Below the pieces are notes generated by a model. It did not search any database, had not been told where the DNA came from, and saw only the letters and a program-made list of their open reading frames with translations. Of a stretch of 64,000 bases of DNA, positions 23,301 to 35,200 are shown one piece after another (positions within the stretch are counted from its first letter, which is position 1; every line of letters starts with the position of its first letter). Origin of the DNA: Hyaloscypha bicolor E (Eukaryota; Ascomycota; Leotiomycetes; Helotiales; Hyaloscyphaceae). The stretch covers positions 697,289-761,288 of the forward strand of contig NW_020194644.1 in NCBI RefSeq assembly GCF_002865645.1, read 5' to 3'. Made by a program: the position numbers and the translations under genes.

Positions 23301-24010
23301 TTATTATATAGTAATCGGGTAATATATCTATAGCCTTTATAAAAAATACTCGGAAAAGGTTCTAATATTTCTTAGGAAATATATTTATTTTATTTATAAT
23401 AATAGTAATAATTCTTTAGCTATTTATTATAAAATAAGTAATTAATAGAAAAATATATATCTTATATTTTATTACTTTAGTAAATTTCCTAGTATTTAAA
23501 ACTTTAATCTTCTATAATTAAATCTAGTATCTCTATATTACTTCTCTAAAGGAAATCAGGGAATTAACCTAATAAAGCTATAAGAATCTAAATATTATAT
23601 TAATATAATTCAAATTAAAATTATATAATATAAAATATATATTAGTCTTCTTTTAGTTTCCTAGTATATCCTTAGTAATAACCCTAAGAATATAATCTTT
23701 ATATAAATAAATTCTTTTTTTCTTTAGTAAGAATAAGAGAATTATTCTTAATATTAATAAAATACCTATATCTAAAGCTAATCTTCTCTCTATATAATTG
23801 GCCTCTATACTCGAGTTAACTAATACTTTAATTCTTTGCCTACTTTTCCTTATTTTAATAATAACTTTAATTATTATTCTTGTTTTAGGGGCCTTGCTTT
23901 CTATAATATAAATGAGTATAACTACTATAGAATATATTCGTTTCCCGGCTTTCTTTAGTTCTAGGTACTTATATAATTTATAACTAGACTTATTATAGTT
24001 ATAGTAAATC
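20400..24010 (-). pseudogene. Gypsy-2 gag-pol remnant
   Basis: Minus-strand text shows a zinc knuckle near 23945-24010 (pattern C-x2-C-x4-H-x4-C with two Cys now Tyr, ending E-x-K-K-A-G). The reverse transcriptase core near 22650-22880 reads INYILVSL, Y-x-x-x-I-L-I-Y-x-E and then FINLVKYEFNIEKVKFLGF. RNase H and integrase follow toward lower coordinates. The post-integrase block near 20560-20660 resembles D-K-V-x-L-x-x-R-N-I. It would have encoded the replication enzymes of the element; stops make it dead. Confidence 0.8.
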
Positions 24011-25181
24011 GGTTTTCTCTAATTTAAGTAAGTAATAGTATAATAATTCTCTTTCTAGTAAGTAAAGCAAATTATATCTAGTCTTATAAATCCCGATATA
24101 AGTATTATATTAGACCCTATTACTATATTTTTACTATTTCAGTTTTATAAACCTTATAATAGAAATATACTTTTCTTTTATTTCCTTTTATTATTTTCTT
24201 TTTCTTTTCTTCTATTTCCTTTCTTTTACTATCCTATTAGCTTATTATTATATTTCTATTAAGTAAATAAATTTAAATTATTCTTAATTCTTATAATTAT
24301 AGAAATAAGCTTCTTTTTTTCTTATAAAGTATTTTCTTAATAATTAATCTTATTTCAAATCTCTTGCCTTAAGCTACTAAATAAATTATTTCGCTCTTAT
24401 AGCAAACTTATATATCCTAAGTTATTTAATAAGCTATCTAAATAAAATATAAAGCTTTAGATACTTTAGCCTAGCTATTATTTAGTATCTTTAAACTTAG
24501 TAAAAATATTATTATTATAATTCTCCGGATCTAAAATAAAATCCTTTATAAACTTAATAAAGGTCTCCTAATTTATAGTATTAATATTTACTAATTACTT
24601 TCTATACTTCCAGATATTCCTGGCTATATTCTTAAAATAAGAAGTATAATATATAATCTTTATTATATTAGTAGCCTAGATAATCTCGCCGTTTTTATAT
24701 TACTTTAACTTTGCCTAATAAAAGAAGTCCTAGGCTTTTTTAATACTTTTTCTCTAGTAAATAAGTAGTTCTCGGGTTTTTAGAGCCCTCTAAACTAAAA
24801 ATATTACCGGAAGTATAATGAGTTCTATACCGGGTATCTAAATATCTTTAAGATAATAAATCTAAGCTTCTAGCTTTTCTAGATCTTTTTTCTATTATAT
24901 TTCTGCTTCTAACTTAGTAATATAATAGTAAGCCGCCGCTAATTTCTTTATTATTATTATCTTACTAGCTAGTTCTAGGAATATCTGAGTTCTATTTCCT
25001 TTTCCTAATTAGGTAATATAAAAAGTACTTAACTAGGTACTTTCCTAGATACCTAGTTAGATTACCCTAGTAATAATAGAGGCGCTTTTTCTAATTAATA
25101 CTCTAGCTATTAATAATTTTATTTATTAATAGCTTAATTATCTTATAATAAACTACTTTCCGAAAATTAGATTAATTAGAA

Positions 25182-25508
25182 TATAAGATATATAATAGTA
25201 GAATAATATATAAATAGTTAAGGTAAGTAAGCTATAAAGTAATACTTATAAGTATAACTAATTCCAAGAATTAATTCTAATAAAAGACTAATTAATACCC
25301 CTTTCTAAAGCTAGAAGTATTTCCCTATATATTCTCTAGTACTTAGCCAAGTCTATAAAGCACTTTATTTAACTAGGAAATATAATTCTATATAATTCAT
25401 ATAATTCCGATTACCTATATAATTCTAATTATAAGCTTTATTTAAAATAGGAAACTAGATCTATAATATCTAATACCTATCTATATACTATTATATATAT
25501 TTATTATA
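25182..25508 (-). repeat. Gypsy-2 LTR (5' in element sense)
   Basis: 327 bp, followed by CCGAG at 25509-25513. It differs from its partner mostly by C/T and G/A changes, as expected when both LTRs were identical at insertion and then RIP-mutated. Confidence 0.9.
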
Positions 25509-25513
25509 CCGAG

Positions 25514-25837
25514 CTTAATTTAAAACCAGAGCTTAATTTAAACTATAGCTTAAAACCTTAGCTTAAAATCTTTAGCTAAAATTAACTTTTAATATATACA
25601 ATACTAGCTATTATATTATCTTAATTATTAAGCCTTATTATTACTTAATTAAGTAATATAATAATACTAAACTCGGGCTATTTTAAAGCCTTATTTAATT
25701 AGACTAATATATTATATATAATATTATATATATATTATTTAATTACTTTAGAATATTCTAAAGTAATTAAATAAAGTATTAAGTAAAATATAAATAAGGC
25801 TTATTATTTAACTTTACTTTATTTATTTCTTATATTA
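25514..25837 (-). mobile_element. hAT-like MITE (family A) copy 1, right piece
   Basis: Continues the element broken at 18498. From about 25620 it aligns with the reverse complement of 58670-58960 (shared AAGCCTTATTATTACTTAATTA, ACTCGGGCTA, GAATATTCTA), allowing RIP changes. It ends CTTATATTA, which corresponds to CCTATACTG. The portion next to Gypsy-2 (25514-25620) has no counterpart in the copy at 58670, so that copy is probably internally shortened. Confidence 0.72.
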
Positions 25838-26591
25838 GAACTAGTTATAATTATATAAATAATATTAAGTATATTCTGAAATTTATATATATTATAAAGT
25901 TTAATAAATTATTATTTAAATAAAACTAAGCAAACCAAGCTGAGCTATATTATAATTCTCTAATAATCTTTCTATAATTAAAAAAAGTCAGTATTTATAT
26001 TAAATATTAAATTTATATAATAGAATTCTCTTATTAAAAGTATTAAATTCTCGTATTTTTTTAAATAAAAAAAAGAAAATAGCTTAGTAATTTTAATTAT
26101 TTTATATTTAATAATATTATATTCCTAATTTAACTTCAAATTATCTTATTATTATTAGACAAAAAAGAAATAATAAAATAAATTTCTTTTTTTATAAATA
26201 TTTAATTTTATAATTCTCTATTTTTTATCTAGCTTATATATTATTTATTATTATAATATATTACTTAGAAACGTGAGTTTAGTTTTTAATTCTTTTATAG
26301 TTTATTAAATAAGATATATTATTAATTCTAAGATTTAGTAACTTAATTCTAAGATTTAATAGCTTAATTATAAGATTTAATAATTTGATTCTAATTAGAA
26401 TTTGCTTCTGAATTTTTAGAATTTGAATTCTCAGAATTTAAATTATCGGAATTTAAATTAGCTTCAGAATTTGAATTATTATTATTAGAATTAGTTTCGA
26501 AATTCGGATTTTCTTAATTAGAATTCTAATTATTATTAATTATAATTGGGTTCTTATTAGATTTTAGTTCTAAATATAATAATAAAGTTAA
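25838..26591. other. Unassigned AT-rich stretch with short repeats
   Basis: No recognisable gene. It holds three 21-bp repeats (26322-26384) and, at about 26395-26500, a set of GAATTTxAATT words. On the minus strand these read as Asn/Ser-rich low-complexity protein text. It may be the worn remains of a coding sequence with amino-acid repeats, but nothing identifies it. Confidence 0.4.
26322..26391 (-). repeat. 21-bp tandem repeat, three copies plus part
   Basis: Units TTAATTCTAAGATTTAGTAA(C) at 26322, 26343 and 26364 and a partial fourth at 26385. The period of 21 bp is seven codons. On the minus strand each unit reads like N-Q-x-x-K-S-Q with Gln codons turned to stops. It could be a relic of a seven-residue protein repeat. 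Confidence 0.55.
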
Positions 26592-26894
26592 TATAAGGCA
26601 TATAATAGCAGAATACTATACAAGTAGTTAAAGTAAGGAGTGAAATTCAAGGTAAAATATGGAGTGAAGCGTGGAAGTATAATTAATTTAAAGAACTAGT
26701 TCCTATTAAGAAAACTAATTAATACTTATTTCCAAAGCTCCGCATGCCTCTATATATATTATCTAGTATTCTGCTAGATATACGAAAATACTAGCCCTAA
26801 TTAGGGAATGTAATCCCATTTAAATACTAGCTTAATTAGGTTATTAAATTTATCTAAATATTTGCTTGTATTTTGGATATATATATATATTATA
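26592..26894 (-). mobile_element. Solo LTR related to Gypsy-2 LTRs (subfamily)
   Basis: Starts TATAAGGCATATAATAGCAG and ends ATATATTATA, with the overall plan of the Gypsy-2 LTR but different internal text (for example GGAGTGAAATTCAAGG, CCGCATGCCTC). Flanking five bases are GTTAA (26587-26591) and ATTAA (26895-26899), a duplication with one G-to-A change. No internal domain is attached. A second solo LTR of this type is at 52286-52550. It is less RIP-mutated than the surroundings. Confidence 0.72.
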
Positions 26895-27885
26895 ATTAAA
26901 TAAATCATAATTATAATACAAACTTTATATTTATAAGCTAGATAGCTTTTTATATTTGCTTTATCTAATTATATTATATATTAAGCTTTTTAATACTAAA
27001 CTAGTTATTTAGTATAATTATTTTTTAAATAATAATATTATATATATTTAAATAAAATATTTAATAAGTTTTCTCGAATTCTTGAAATATTAATATTTCT
27101 TTTATTATAGTTTCTTAATTATATTCTTTTTTATTAAAACTAATAAATTTTATTTTAAAACTAATAAATCTTATTTTAAAAATATTATATTTTTAATATA
27201 TTTTATAATTATAGCTTCTTTTATTTATAATTTTCTCCGATTTCCAAATTATAACTAGATTTTCTAAAATTTCTTTATTATTTAAGAATTTTTAAAATTA
27301 AATTAAATTAAATTTTAATTTAGCTAATAATTTTAAAATAGGCTTTTTTGGCTTTAATTTAGTAATTACTTATAATATATTCTTTTATTACTAGAAATTG
27401 GCTTTTTATTAATATAAGTTTATTAAATTTCTATATATTTTATAATATTTCCTAAAATTTACTAAAAGTAATATATTTAATTTTTTTATATTAAAGAAAT
27501 TTACTAAATCTTTCTTAAAATTAATAAAGTTATTTATATATAATTAAATTTTTTTATTTCTTATTCTTTAAACCCGTAAATAAAGCTAGAGAAAAAGCTC
27601 TTTACTTTTTATGTTTTAAATTATTATTATTATTCTAATTTAAGCCGGATTTAAATTTAGAAATAAAATTATTATTTATAAAATAGATTTACTATTTTTA
27701 GCTATAATATTTTTAAAATTCTCGAATTCTATTATTACTTTTTAATAATATTATAAATCTATTAAAAATAGTAAATTTTTTTTTAAACTTTATAAAAATT
27801 TCTATTATATTTATAATAAGTTATTTAATATAGTTCTTAATCTCGAAAACTTTAAGAAAATAAAAGAAATAAATTTTCTTTTAAA
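26895..27885. other. Unassigned AT-rich stretch
   Basis: Very AT-rich, with runs of T and A and no open frame of note. I cannot align it with any of the element families in the window. It probably represents another strongly decayed repeat. It ends at the inverted-repeat terminus of the piggyBac-type element. Confidence 0.35.
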
Positions 27886-27989
27886 TTATCCGTTCCGCTG
27901 CCGCCAGGGACGAATTAGTCCGTGTATACTGGTTTTCGCTTAATTCTGGCCAATCAGAAGGCTGGATTTCCCCCTCAATTGCTTCAATT

Positions 27990-29810
27990 CTACCTCTCTC
28001 TATGAAATATATCCAAACAACTACGATTTTTATATAGGTGGACATCGCATTGCTTGCACCTATAGAAGCTATCTCTCCTATAGCTCTCTCGCCCCTGATT
28101 GGCCGCAATCTGAGCTAGTACAATTCGTTTTTGTGGCCGGTCTCCATATCTCAGTCCCTTATAGTATATACATTTCCCAATTTTACTAAGCTTTACTAGC
28201 TCATGCGATTCCACAGGCACCTGTTTAGCTCCCTGGCTAATCTGTGATATTCTTCTCTTTGGACAGATCTCACTGTCTCTCCCTTTAGCTAGTAAAGCAC
28301 TGACTAGCTATCTCCTGAAATCCTGCTGGCTTCTGAAGCTGATTTCCCTAGGTTCAGGGACATCGCTATATAAAGCTAGTAAATAGCAATTAATTAGAAC
28401 CATACGAAGTAGCTAGTGCTCTAGTGCTTGGTGCCCTCCCCGCTCTACATGCCGTAAACTAGCGTTCTGGGCAGTCAGGTAATCAAACTCGTTAACTGCT
28501 CCCATATAATAGTTATATCTATCCGCAATTGCAGGAATCGAGAGTGTCTTTATAGCCTGATTACCAAAGGGTATTCGTACAGTCTTTGCTTTAGAAGAAG
28601 TCTCCTTAGGCCTCTTCCTCCGCCGTAAAACACGCTCGTTACCTGATATATAGGAAGACATTATTAAAACAAAAGCTTGATTTTTCTACCCCATATAATA
28701 CACTTCTCTATTAGGTATATACCTGGAATACATTTCACCCCAAGGTATTATATCCTTTTTATCCGATTTCTGAAGGTCAAGAAGCTCCTTAATAACCCCC
28801 CCAGTTATCCTGCAAGTCCCAGTAATTGCAACTCCCTGGGTACGAGCGTATTAGACGAAGCGAGTAGAAACAAAGAGATTATCAAGGTAAACGTGATATC
28901 CAGAACCTTTAGGAGGTTTAGGTAACCTTTTAATCAAGTATAGGACTACTGCTTATATCTTATTTCTACTATTTCTAGCCTTAATTGTCCTACCAAGCTC
29001 CCTGGGAGTACGTACTCCTATAGGGCCATTTCTTTGGCCAGGAATATGCCAGTTCCATACGAGTAAGAACCCCCTCTGGGCTGCCTCCCATACCTTATAT
29101 CTAGTAGGTATAGGCTTATTTGGAATAGTAGTTATTTCCTTCGATTGACCTTCAAATCATACGATTATCTCGTCTACTGCCAAGTCCCTCCCAGGCTTCC
29201 AAATACTTAAATTAATCTCCTGGATATGCGTACTAAAGGCTTCCACCTATTCGGTAGTTTATTAGCTAGTTTCAGGTAAAATGAATAGAGATCTAGGGAC
29301 TACCTTCGCATATGGGCCTTATTCCTGATTTCTATGGAATCGCATACACATATAGAGCTCCTGAAACCGATTCCTACTCAGAAACTTTGTAATTAGGTGC
29401 TCAGGAGTCATATCCTTCATATTCTAATAGTCTGCAATCTTATTCTCTATATGCAAGCTCATATATATCCGAATCGCAAAGTAGATATATATCTCTCTAC
29501 GGCATGTTGGATACTAATTATTTGCTCGTATATAAGGGGTAGAATCGTCTTGAGGTTTTCGCAGATAGATATTCGTCTTCTCGACTATTAGATTAATGAT
29601 TTCGGGAGTATAGTATATAGTAAATAAAGTAATAGGATTATCTGGAGAGACGTCTTTAGGTAAGGTAATTTCCCAGCCGAATAGGGGTAATTACATAGGC
29701 TTAAAAGCACTTCCCTGCTTGCGTAGTGGATCCTCATTAGGCCGAAGGGTCCCTTTATTAGTGGAATCAAATACAGTAGCGTCCGGTATCGTGGTTATAG
29801 TGTAATTAAT
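27990..29810 (-). pseudogene. piggyBac-type transposase (DDE_Tnp_1_7 family), 13 in-frame stops
   Basis: About 605 codons run in one uninterrupted phase from near 29810 to the TAG at 27990. I count 13 internal stops and no frameshift. Readable blocks in order: V-F-D-S-T-N-K-G-T-L near 29770; E-K-T-N-I near 29570; I-R-I-Y-M-S-L-H near 29470; L-S-R-N-R-F near 29380; the first catalytic Asp in L-A-V-D-E-I-I (about 29175); Y-K-V-W-E-A; the second in Y-L-D-N-L-F (about 28880); the third in V-N-E-F-D-Y (about 28485); and a Cys-rich tail, C-K-Q-C-D-V-H then C-L-D-I-F-H. That is the piggyBac order D-D-D plus zinc-finger-like C-terminus. All stops fit CGA, CAA, CAG or TGG codons hit by RIP. The original start codon is not certain. 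Confidence 0.87.
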
Positions 29811-29863
29811 CAATTTGGTGGTTTATTTATATATAAATATCAAAGCGTGGTTTTGGTGTTCCT

Positions 29864-29884
29864 CCGGAATAATAGTTATTCCGG
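29864..29884. repeat. Palindrome next to the piggyBac-type right end
   Basis: CCGGAATAA and TTATTCCGG are separated by three bases (TAG), a perfect 9-bp inverted repeat. It lies between the transposase 5' end and the terminal inverted repeat. It could be a subterminal binding site or a hairpin, but no counterpart is seen at the other end. Confidence 0.6.
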
Positions 29885-29917
29885 CCCCGGAAATTCGTCC
29901 CTGGCGGCAGCGGAAGG

Positions 29918-30214
29918 ATAAGATATTTATTAGTAAATAATAAAATAATAAAATAAATTAATAAATTATAAAATTATAATATTAAATTTAGTATAGAACT
30001 AATCTCTATTTCTCTTATAAGGTCTAGGAAAGCCTTTTCTAAATAAGAGACCCCGATAATATATATATAATTAGTAATTTATAAGCCTAATATTTATAAG
30101 ATAAATACTAATTAGTTATAATAATAAAAAGCTATTAATTTCCCTAATTAAAACTTATAATATCCGAGATTTATTATATATTCTTTAATTATATATAATC
30201 CTATATATATTATA
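29918..30214 (-). repeat. Gypsy-3a LTR (3' in element sense)
   Basis: 297 bp beginning ATAAGATATTTATTAGTAAA and ending CCTATATATATTATA on the plus strand. It contains the family words TTATAAGGTCTAGG and GACCCCGATAATATATATAT. Its outermost base is shared with or lost to the piggyBac-type insertion. Confidence 0.85.
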
Positions 30215-33200
30215 ACTATATTTTTTTTTAGAATCTTATTTCTAAGATTTATTAATTTATTCTAGTAAAATATTTAATTAATTATATATTTAATTAAAAT
30301 AAACTTCTAATATTTTAGGAAATAGTTTTACTAATATAATCTAAGTAATAAATATAAAAATCATCTAATTAGATTAGGACTAAATAAGCGAGAAAAAATA
30401 GTAATTATATTCCAGATATAAGAACTAGTTAATAATTATAATTTCATTTAGGAACTAAGTATTCTAATTAGCTTAATCTAAAATACTAAAGTATTATTTT
30501 ATAAAATTAATATTATTTATTAGATCTTATATTAGAATAATCTAAATAGCTTTATAGAAAGAATTTAATAAAATATTTATATAAGAAACCCATATAAATA
30601 TTTCTAAAGTTCTAAAAATTATTTATAGGCTCCTGGAAATATATATTAATTAGTTATACTAATTTCTAATTAGAACTAGTATAAAAACTAATAGTTAATT
30701 CAAGTAGTTCTCTATTTTAATAAAAGAACTTCTTTATATTATTATATATTCTCTTTTTTTCTAATAATTATATATATAATAACTTCTTTTATTATTATTT
30801 TTTGGTTTCTTTTTTTATTCTTTTTTAAGTCTTTTTTAATTATTTTTAATTAATTCTATAATATTTTCTGGCTTTATTATTTACTAATATAATTACAAAT
30901 ATAAAAATAACTTTATAGCCTTCTTTCCTATTATTAGTAAATACTTGAAATATTTTAAGTATTTGCTTATTAATTCCTTTATTTTATATACTATAATACT
31001 TAATAAAAAGAACTATAATTATAATAATAAGAATTTTAAATCTTGTATTTTAGTAAATTCCTTAGCTTTAATATTTATTAAAGCTAATATAATTTTAGAT
31101 TTCTTACTATTTATTAGAGGCTTACTAGTTCTAGGAAAATATTATTATAACTTTTAAGAAATTCCTTAAAAAATATCCTAAATAATATTATATTATTAAG
31201 AATAAATCTATTAATTAAGTTTTTAAAGACTAAAAGTAATTTATTAAGTTTCGGAATTTTATTTCCTATTTTAATAAAGCTAATAAAAATACTATTTAGG
31301 TTAGTATTTCAAAAATAAGTTTTTTCTAATATATTTAGATATTTCCTAATTTCCCCAAAAAATATTATAAAGTTTATTTTTAAAGTATTAAGCTTATTAT
31401 TAAGATTATTATTGAAATTTCTATATAGTTTATTACTAGTATTTTAAATACTAATAATATAATACTTATAGCTATTATAAATTTCTTATTTAATCTTTTT
31501 AATATCTTTAATACTAATATTATTATAGTATAATTATATCTTATTAAAGAATAAGCGAATTCCGGAAAGTATTATCTAATTTTTTACTAAATTTTAAATA
31601 GAATTAGTATTTAGTATTTTTATTTTAGAAATTAGAAATTATTTATTTGAAATATTTATAGCTAGTTTACTTATAATAAATCTTTTTTAATCCTAAATCT
31701 TTTTCTAATAATTTAAATATAATTCTTATAAGCTTTAATAAAACTTTAGAAAACCTTTATAAATAAAAAATCCTAGGAAAAGAATATTTCTATTATTATT
31801 CCGGGTCTTTTCTTAGCTATTTAGATTTTTTCTTTTTTTTAAATAGCCTTTTTTTTTAGTAATTTAGAATTCTTTTTAATTTTAAAAAATTATTAAAAAA
31901 TAATTTTAAATTTCAAGCTATAATTTCGGTTAAATAATTTTAAAAGTTTCTTAGAATTTTTAAAATTAGAAAAAGCAAATAACTAAATATTATAATTTTT
32001 AGGCCAGGCTTTCTATTTAATTAAATATTATAATTTTTTATTTCTATTATTTTATTAGTAATTAATAATAGCTTCTATTTTTATTTTTTATTTTTTATTA
32101 TTATTTACTAATTCTGGAAGTTTTTTAAAAAGATATAAATATAACTTCTAATTCTTTTTTATTATATATTCTTTAAAAAAAAGAAATATAGAAAATTAGA
32201 TATAAATAATTATATATATTTAGTAGTTCTAACTTATATATTAAATTACTAATATATTTAAGAACTTTAAATAAATCTATAAATTTTGGCTTAAGTTTTC
32301 TTATTTTAAATTTAATATTTCTTATTAATAATATTATCTAGGTTTCTTTAAAATAATATTTAATTAACTAGTATTTATTATAATAAGTTTTCCGGTTATT
32401 TTATATATAATATTATAAATCTTTAAGCTTTTTCTATTTTATTTTAAGGATTTTTAGCCTTTTATATATAATTAATATTTCTTTTATAATTCTATTTTTA
32501 GGATTTTATAAAAGTTAAAAGTAATATTTATAATATATATAAAAAGATATATTTTATAAAATCTAATATTTTAAATTATTATATATAAATTTTATAAAAA
32601 ATAATTTCTTAAACTAGTTATTTTTTTTTAAATATTATAATAATATTTTAGGGCCTAGTTTTGCCTTTTTATTTAATTATTTATTTAAAAATAATAGGCT
32701 ATATTTAAATACTATTTATATATTAAATAGAAATAGAAAATAGACTAGAATTAGCTAATAAATACTATTTCTCGGTCGGAAATAATTCTATTAGAAAAGC
32801 TAAAAATCGAGAAAATATATTTCTATATAATTTTAATAAACTCTAAAAAGTTAATTATTTTATAATATATAATATATTTTACTATTTTAGAATACTAATT
32901 AATAATTATAAGAATTATATTAAAATTAGAACTTTTTATTAGGTTTTTATATAGTATAATAAAGATTTTATTTCCTAGTTATATAATTCTATTATATAAC
33001 CTCCGGATATCTATATAGTTTATAGTCTACTTATATTATTCTTCTTTCCTTCTTAGTTCTTAGAAAGAAACTAACCTTTACTCTCTAATTTCACGTCTCA
33101 CTCATATATTATAATCCCATATTATAAAAGCCTATTCTATTTTATATATTACTACTTGTTTTATATTTCTATTATAATAATAATAAACCTATAATAAAAT

Positions 33201-34499
33201 CTATAGAAATCTTATTTCAGAGTCTTTTAGGCTATAATAAATTATTAAATAAATTATATAGTAAATATCTTTTAGCCTTAATTTTCTAGTAAATATTATA
33301 TTTTTAATAATATTTATAAATATTTTCTTTTATATTTTTCTAATACTAGAATCTTTTAAAAAGCTTAAAAGTTTTCTTTATTCTATAATATTTAACTATT
33401 AGATTATTATAATAAAGATTTATAATTTCTTAATATAAAGCAGAATTATTAGATATAATAATTCTTAAATAATACCTAAATAGACTTGAAATATTTCTCT
33501 AGATTTCTTTTCTTTTAATATCTCTTTTAATAAGCCTTTATTTTAAAATATTCTAATATCGAGAATTATTTCTCTAAATTATCTAGATAATATCTAGAAG
33601 AGATTTAGATAAAGAAACTAGTATTATGGCTCTTTTAATAGCTATATATATTTATATATAAGGAATTAAATATTTGTAATTATTTAATTTAAAAAATCGA
33701 GAAATCAAGAAATCTTTAGTTTTATTAAATAATATAGTTATAAATATTTCTATTATTTTAGCTATAATAATAGAGCCTTTAAAGTATTTTTTTATATCTT
33801 ACTTTTTAATTAATTTTATAATTAAGAAATTTATAAAATTATTTATTTATTTATCTTATTATAAATATTTATCTTTAGCTATTATAAATATAATAAGTAT
33901 TAAATAATACTTATTCTAAAAAAGAAATTTTTCTAATATTTATAAGAATTTCTAAATTATAATTATAAAAGCTTCTTTTAATTTATTCTAAAAAATTAGA
34001 AGCTAAGTTATATTAATAGAATCTTCTTTATAATTAGGCCTTTTATTAGATTTATTTACTGGATTTAAGATATCTTTATAATAAATAATATTAATATTAT
34101 ATATTATAAAATAATAATACTAATATTTAAAGGCTTTAATAATTATAAGCAGTTTTCTATTATAAATACTATAGTTATATTTAGCTTCGGAAAATTTCCG
34201 GAACTAGAATATTACTAAATACTAGTATTTTTTTTTGGCTATTACTAGAGTTAGCTTATTATAAAATAGTACTAGTAATTACGAATTTTAATATATTAGT
34301 TTTAATATAAATTTTCTTGAAAAAATTAAAATAAACTAGAATAAGTATTATAATAAAAGCTTTTTTTAAAGTTTTAAAACTTTTAGCTATTTTATTTATT
34401 TATATAAAGAAATCGGATTTCCGGTTCTTTTCTATTTCTTTTAAAAGATCTATTAAGCCTATAATTACCTGAAAATAATAATAAATAAACTTATAGTAG

Positions 34500-35200
34500 A
34501 AATTAATAAATCCAAGAAATATTTAGATATTATAAATAATTCTAGTTCTGGCTATTTAATAATATTATAAATCTATTTAGGATTTATTCAAATATTTTTT
34601 ATTCTAATAAAAAAGCCCAAGAATTCGATTTCTTTAATATTAAATTATATTTATTAAGTTTATAAAATAGGTCATTTTTATATAGCTTAATAAATATTTA
34701 GTAAATATAATTATAATATTTATTTTTATTTCGAGAATAAATAAGAATATTATCTAAATAAATAACTATAAAATAATTTAGAAGCCTTATAAATATAATA
34801 TTAATATATATTTAAAATATGGCTAGTATATTAGCTAGCTCAAAAAGTATTATAAGATATTTAAAATAGCTATAATAGATTCTAAAAGCCGTTTTCTATT
34901 TATATTCTCTATGAATTCTTATCTAATAATATATATTCTTAAGATCTAACTTTATAAAAATCTTGGCTTTTTAGAACTAATTAAGGGTTTTATTAATAAA
35001 AGGAAATAGATATTAATTCTTAATTATAATTTAATTAAATCTCTAATAATTAATATAAAGATATAGCCCTTTATTCTTTTTAAAATAAAAAGAATAAATA
35101 TTTCTATAAGGCTTTTACTAGATTTTATCTAATATTTATAAAGTATATTTTATAAATACAGATATAATACTTCTAATTAAATCTCTAATAAATTATATAA
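34500..35200 (-). pseudogene. Gypsy-3a reverse transcriptase remnant
   Basis: The minus-strand text around 34730-34850 reads like L-A-N-x-x-A-x-F-Q-x-Y-I-N, then L-x-x-F-x-V-I-Y-L-D-N-I-L-I-Y. This is the palm of a Gypsy enzyme with one catalytic Asp changed to Asn. It matches the better readable plus-strand copy in Gypsy-3b. Dead through many stops. Confidence 0.7.

Larger units (their letters stand above)
18499..25508 (-). mobile_element. Gypsy-2 LTR retrotransposon, complete but RIP-mutated
   Basis: A 7010-bp element with two 327-bp LTRs (18499-18825 and 25182-25508), flanked by the perfect 5-bp duplication CCGAG (18494-18498 and 25509-25513). LTRs start TATAAG and end TTATA, most simply TGTAAG...TTACA before RIP. 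Coding sense is on the minus strand: Gag with zinc knuckle near 23945-24010, then protease, reverse transcriptase, RNase H and integrase toward lower coordinates. It lies inside a hAT-like MITE. A second, deeper-mutated copy runs from 52712 to the window end. Confidence 0.92.
27886..29921 (-). mobile_element. piggyBac-type DNA transposon
   Basis: A 2036-bp island of near-normal composition bounded by inverted repeats. Both ends contain CCGCTGCCGCCAGGGACGAA in opposite orientation, and allowing one indel the match extends to TTATCC at the outer tip, about 30 bp in all. Inside is one transposase frame on the minus strand. The usual TTAA duplication of piggyBac elements is not clear: the tips read TTATCC and GGATAA. 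The right tip abuts the outer end of a Gypsy-3 LTR. RIP is mild (stops but the text is intact), so this is one of the younger insertions of the AT-rich part. Confidence 0.88.

Noticed and set aside
28677..28925. Plus-strand open frames within 28.6-29.6 kb
   Set aside because: Antisense to the piggyBac-type transposase, which explains the region in one continuous frame.
30945..31157. Open frames at 30945, 59416 and 60476 in AT-rich DNA
   Set aside because: Asn/Ile/Lys/Tyr-rich text typical of chance frames in TA-rich sequence inside Gypsy-3a and Copia-2.
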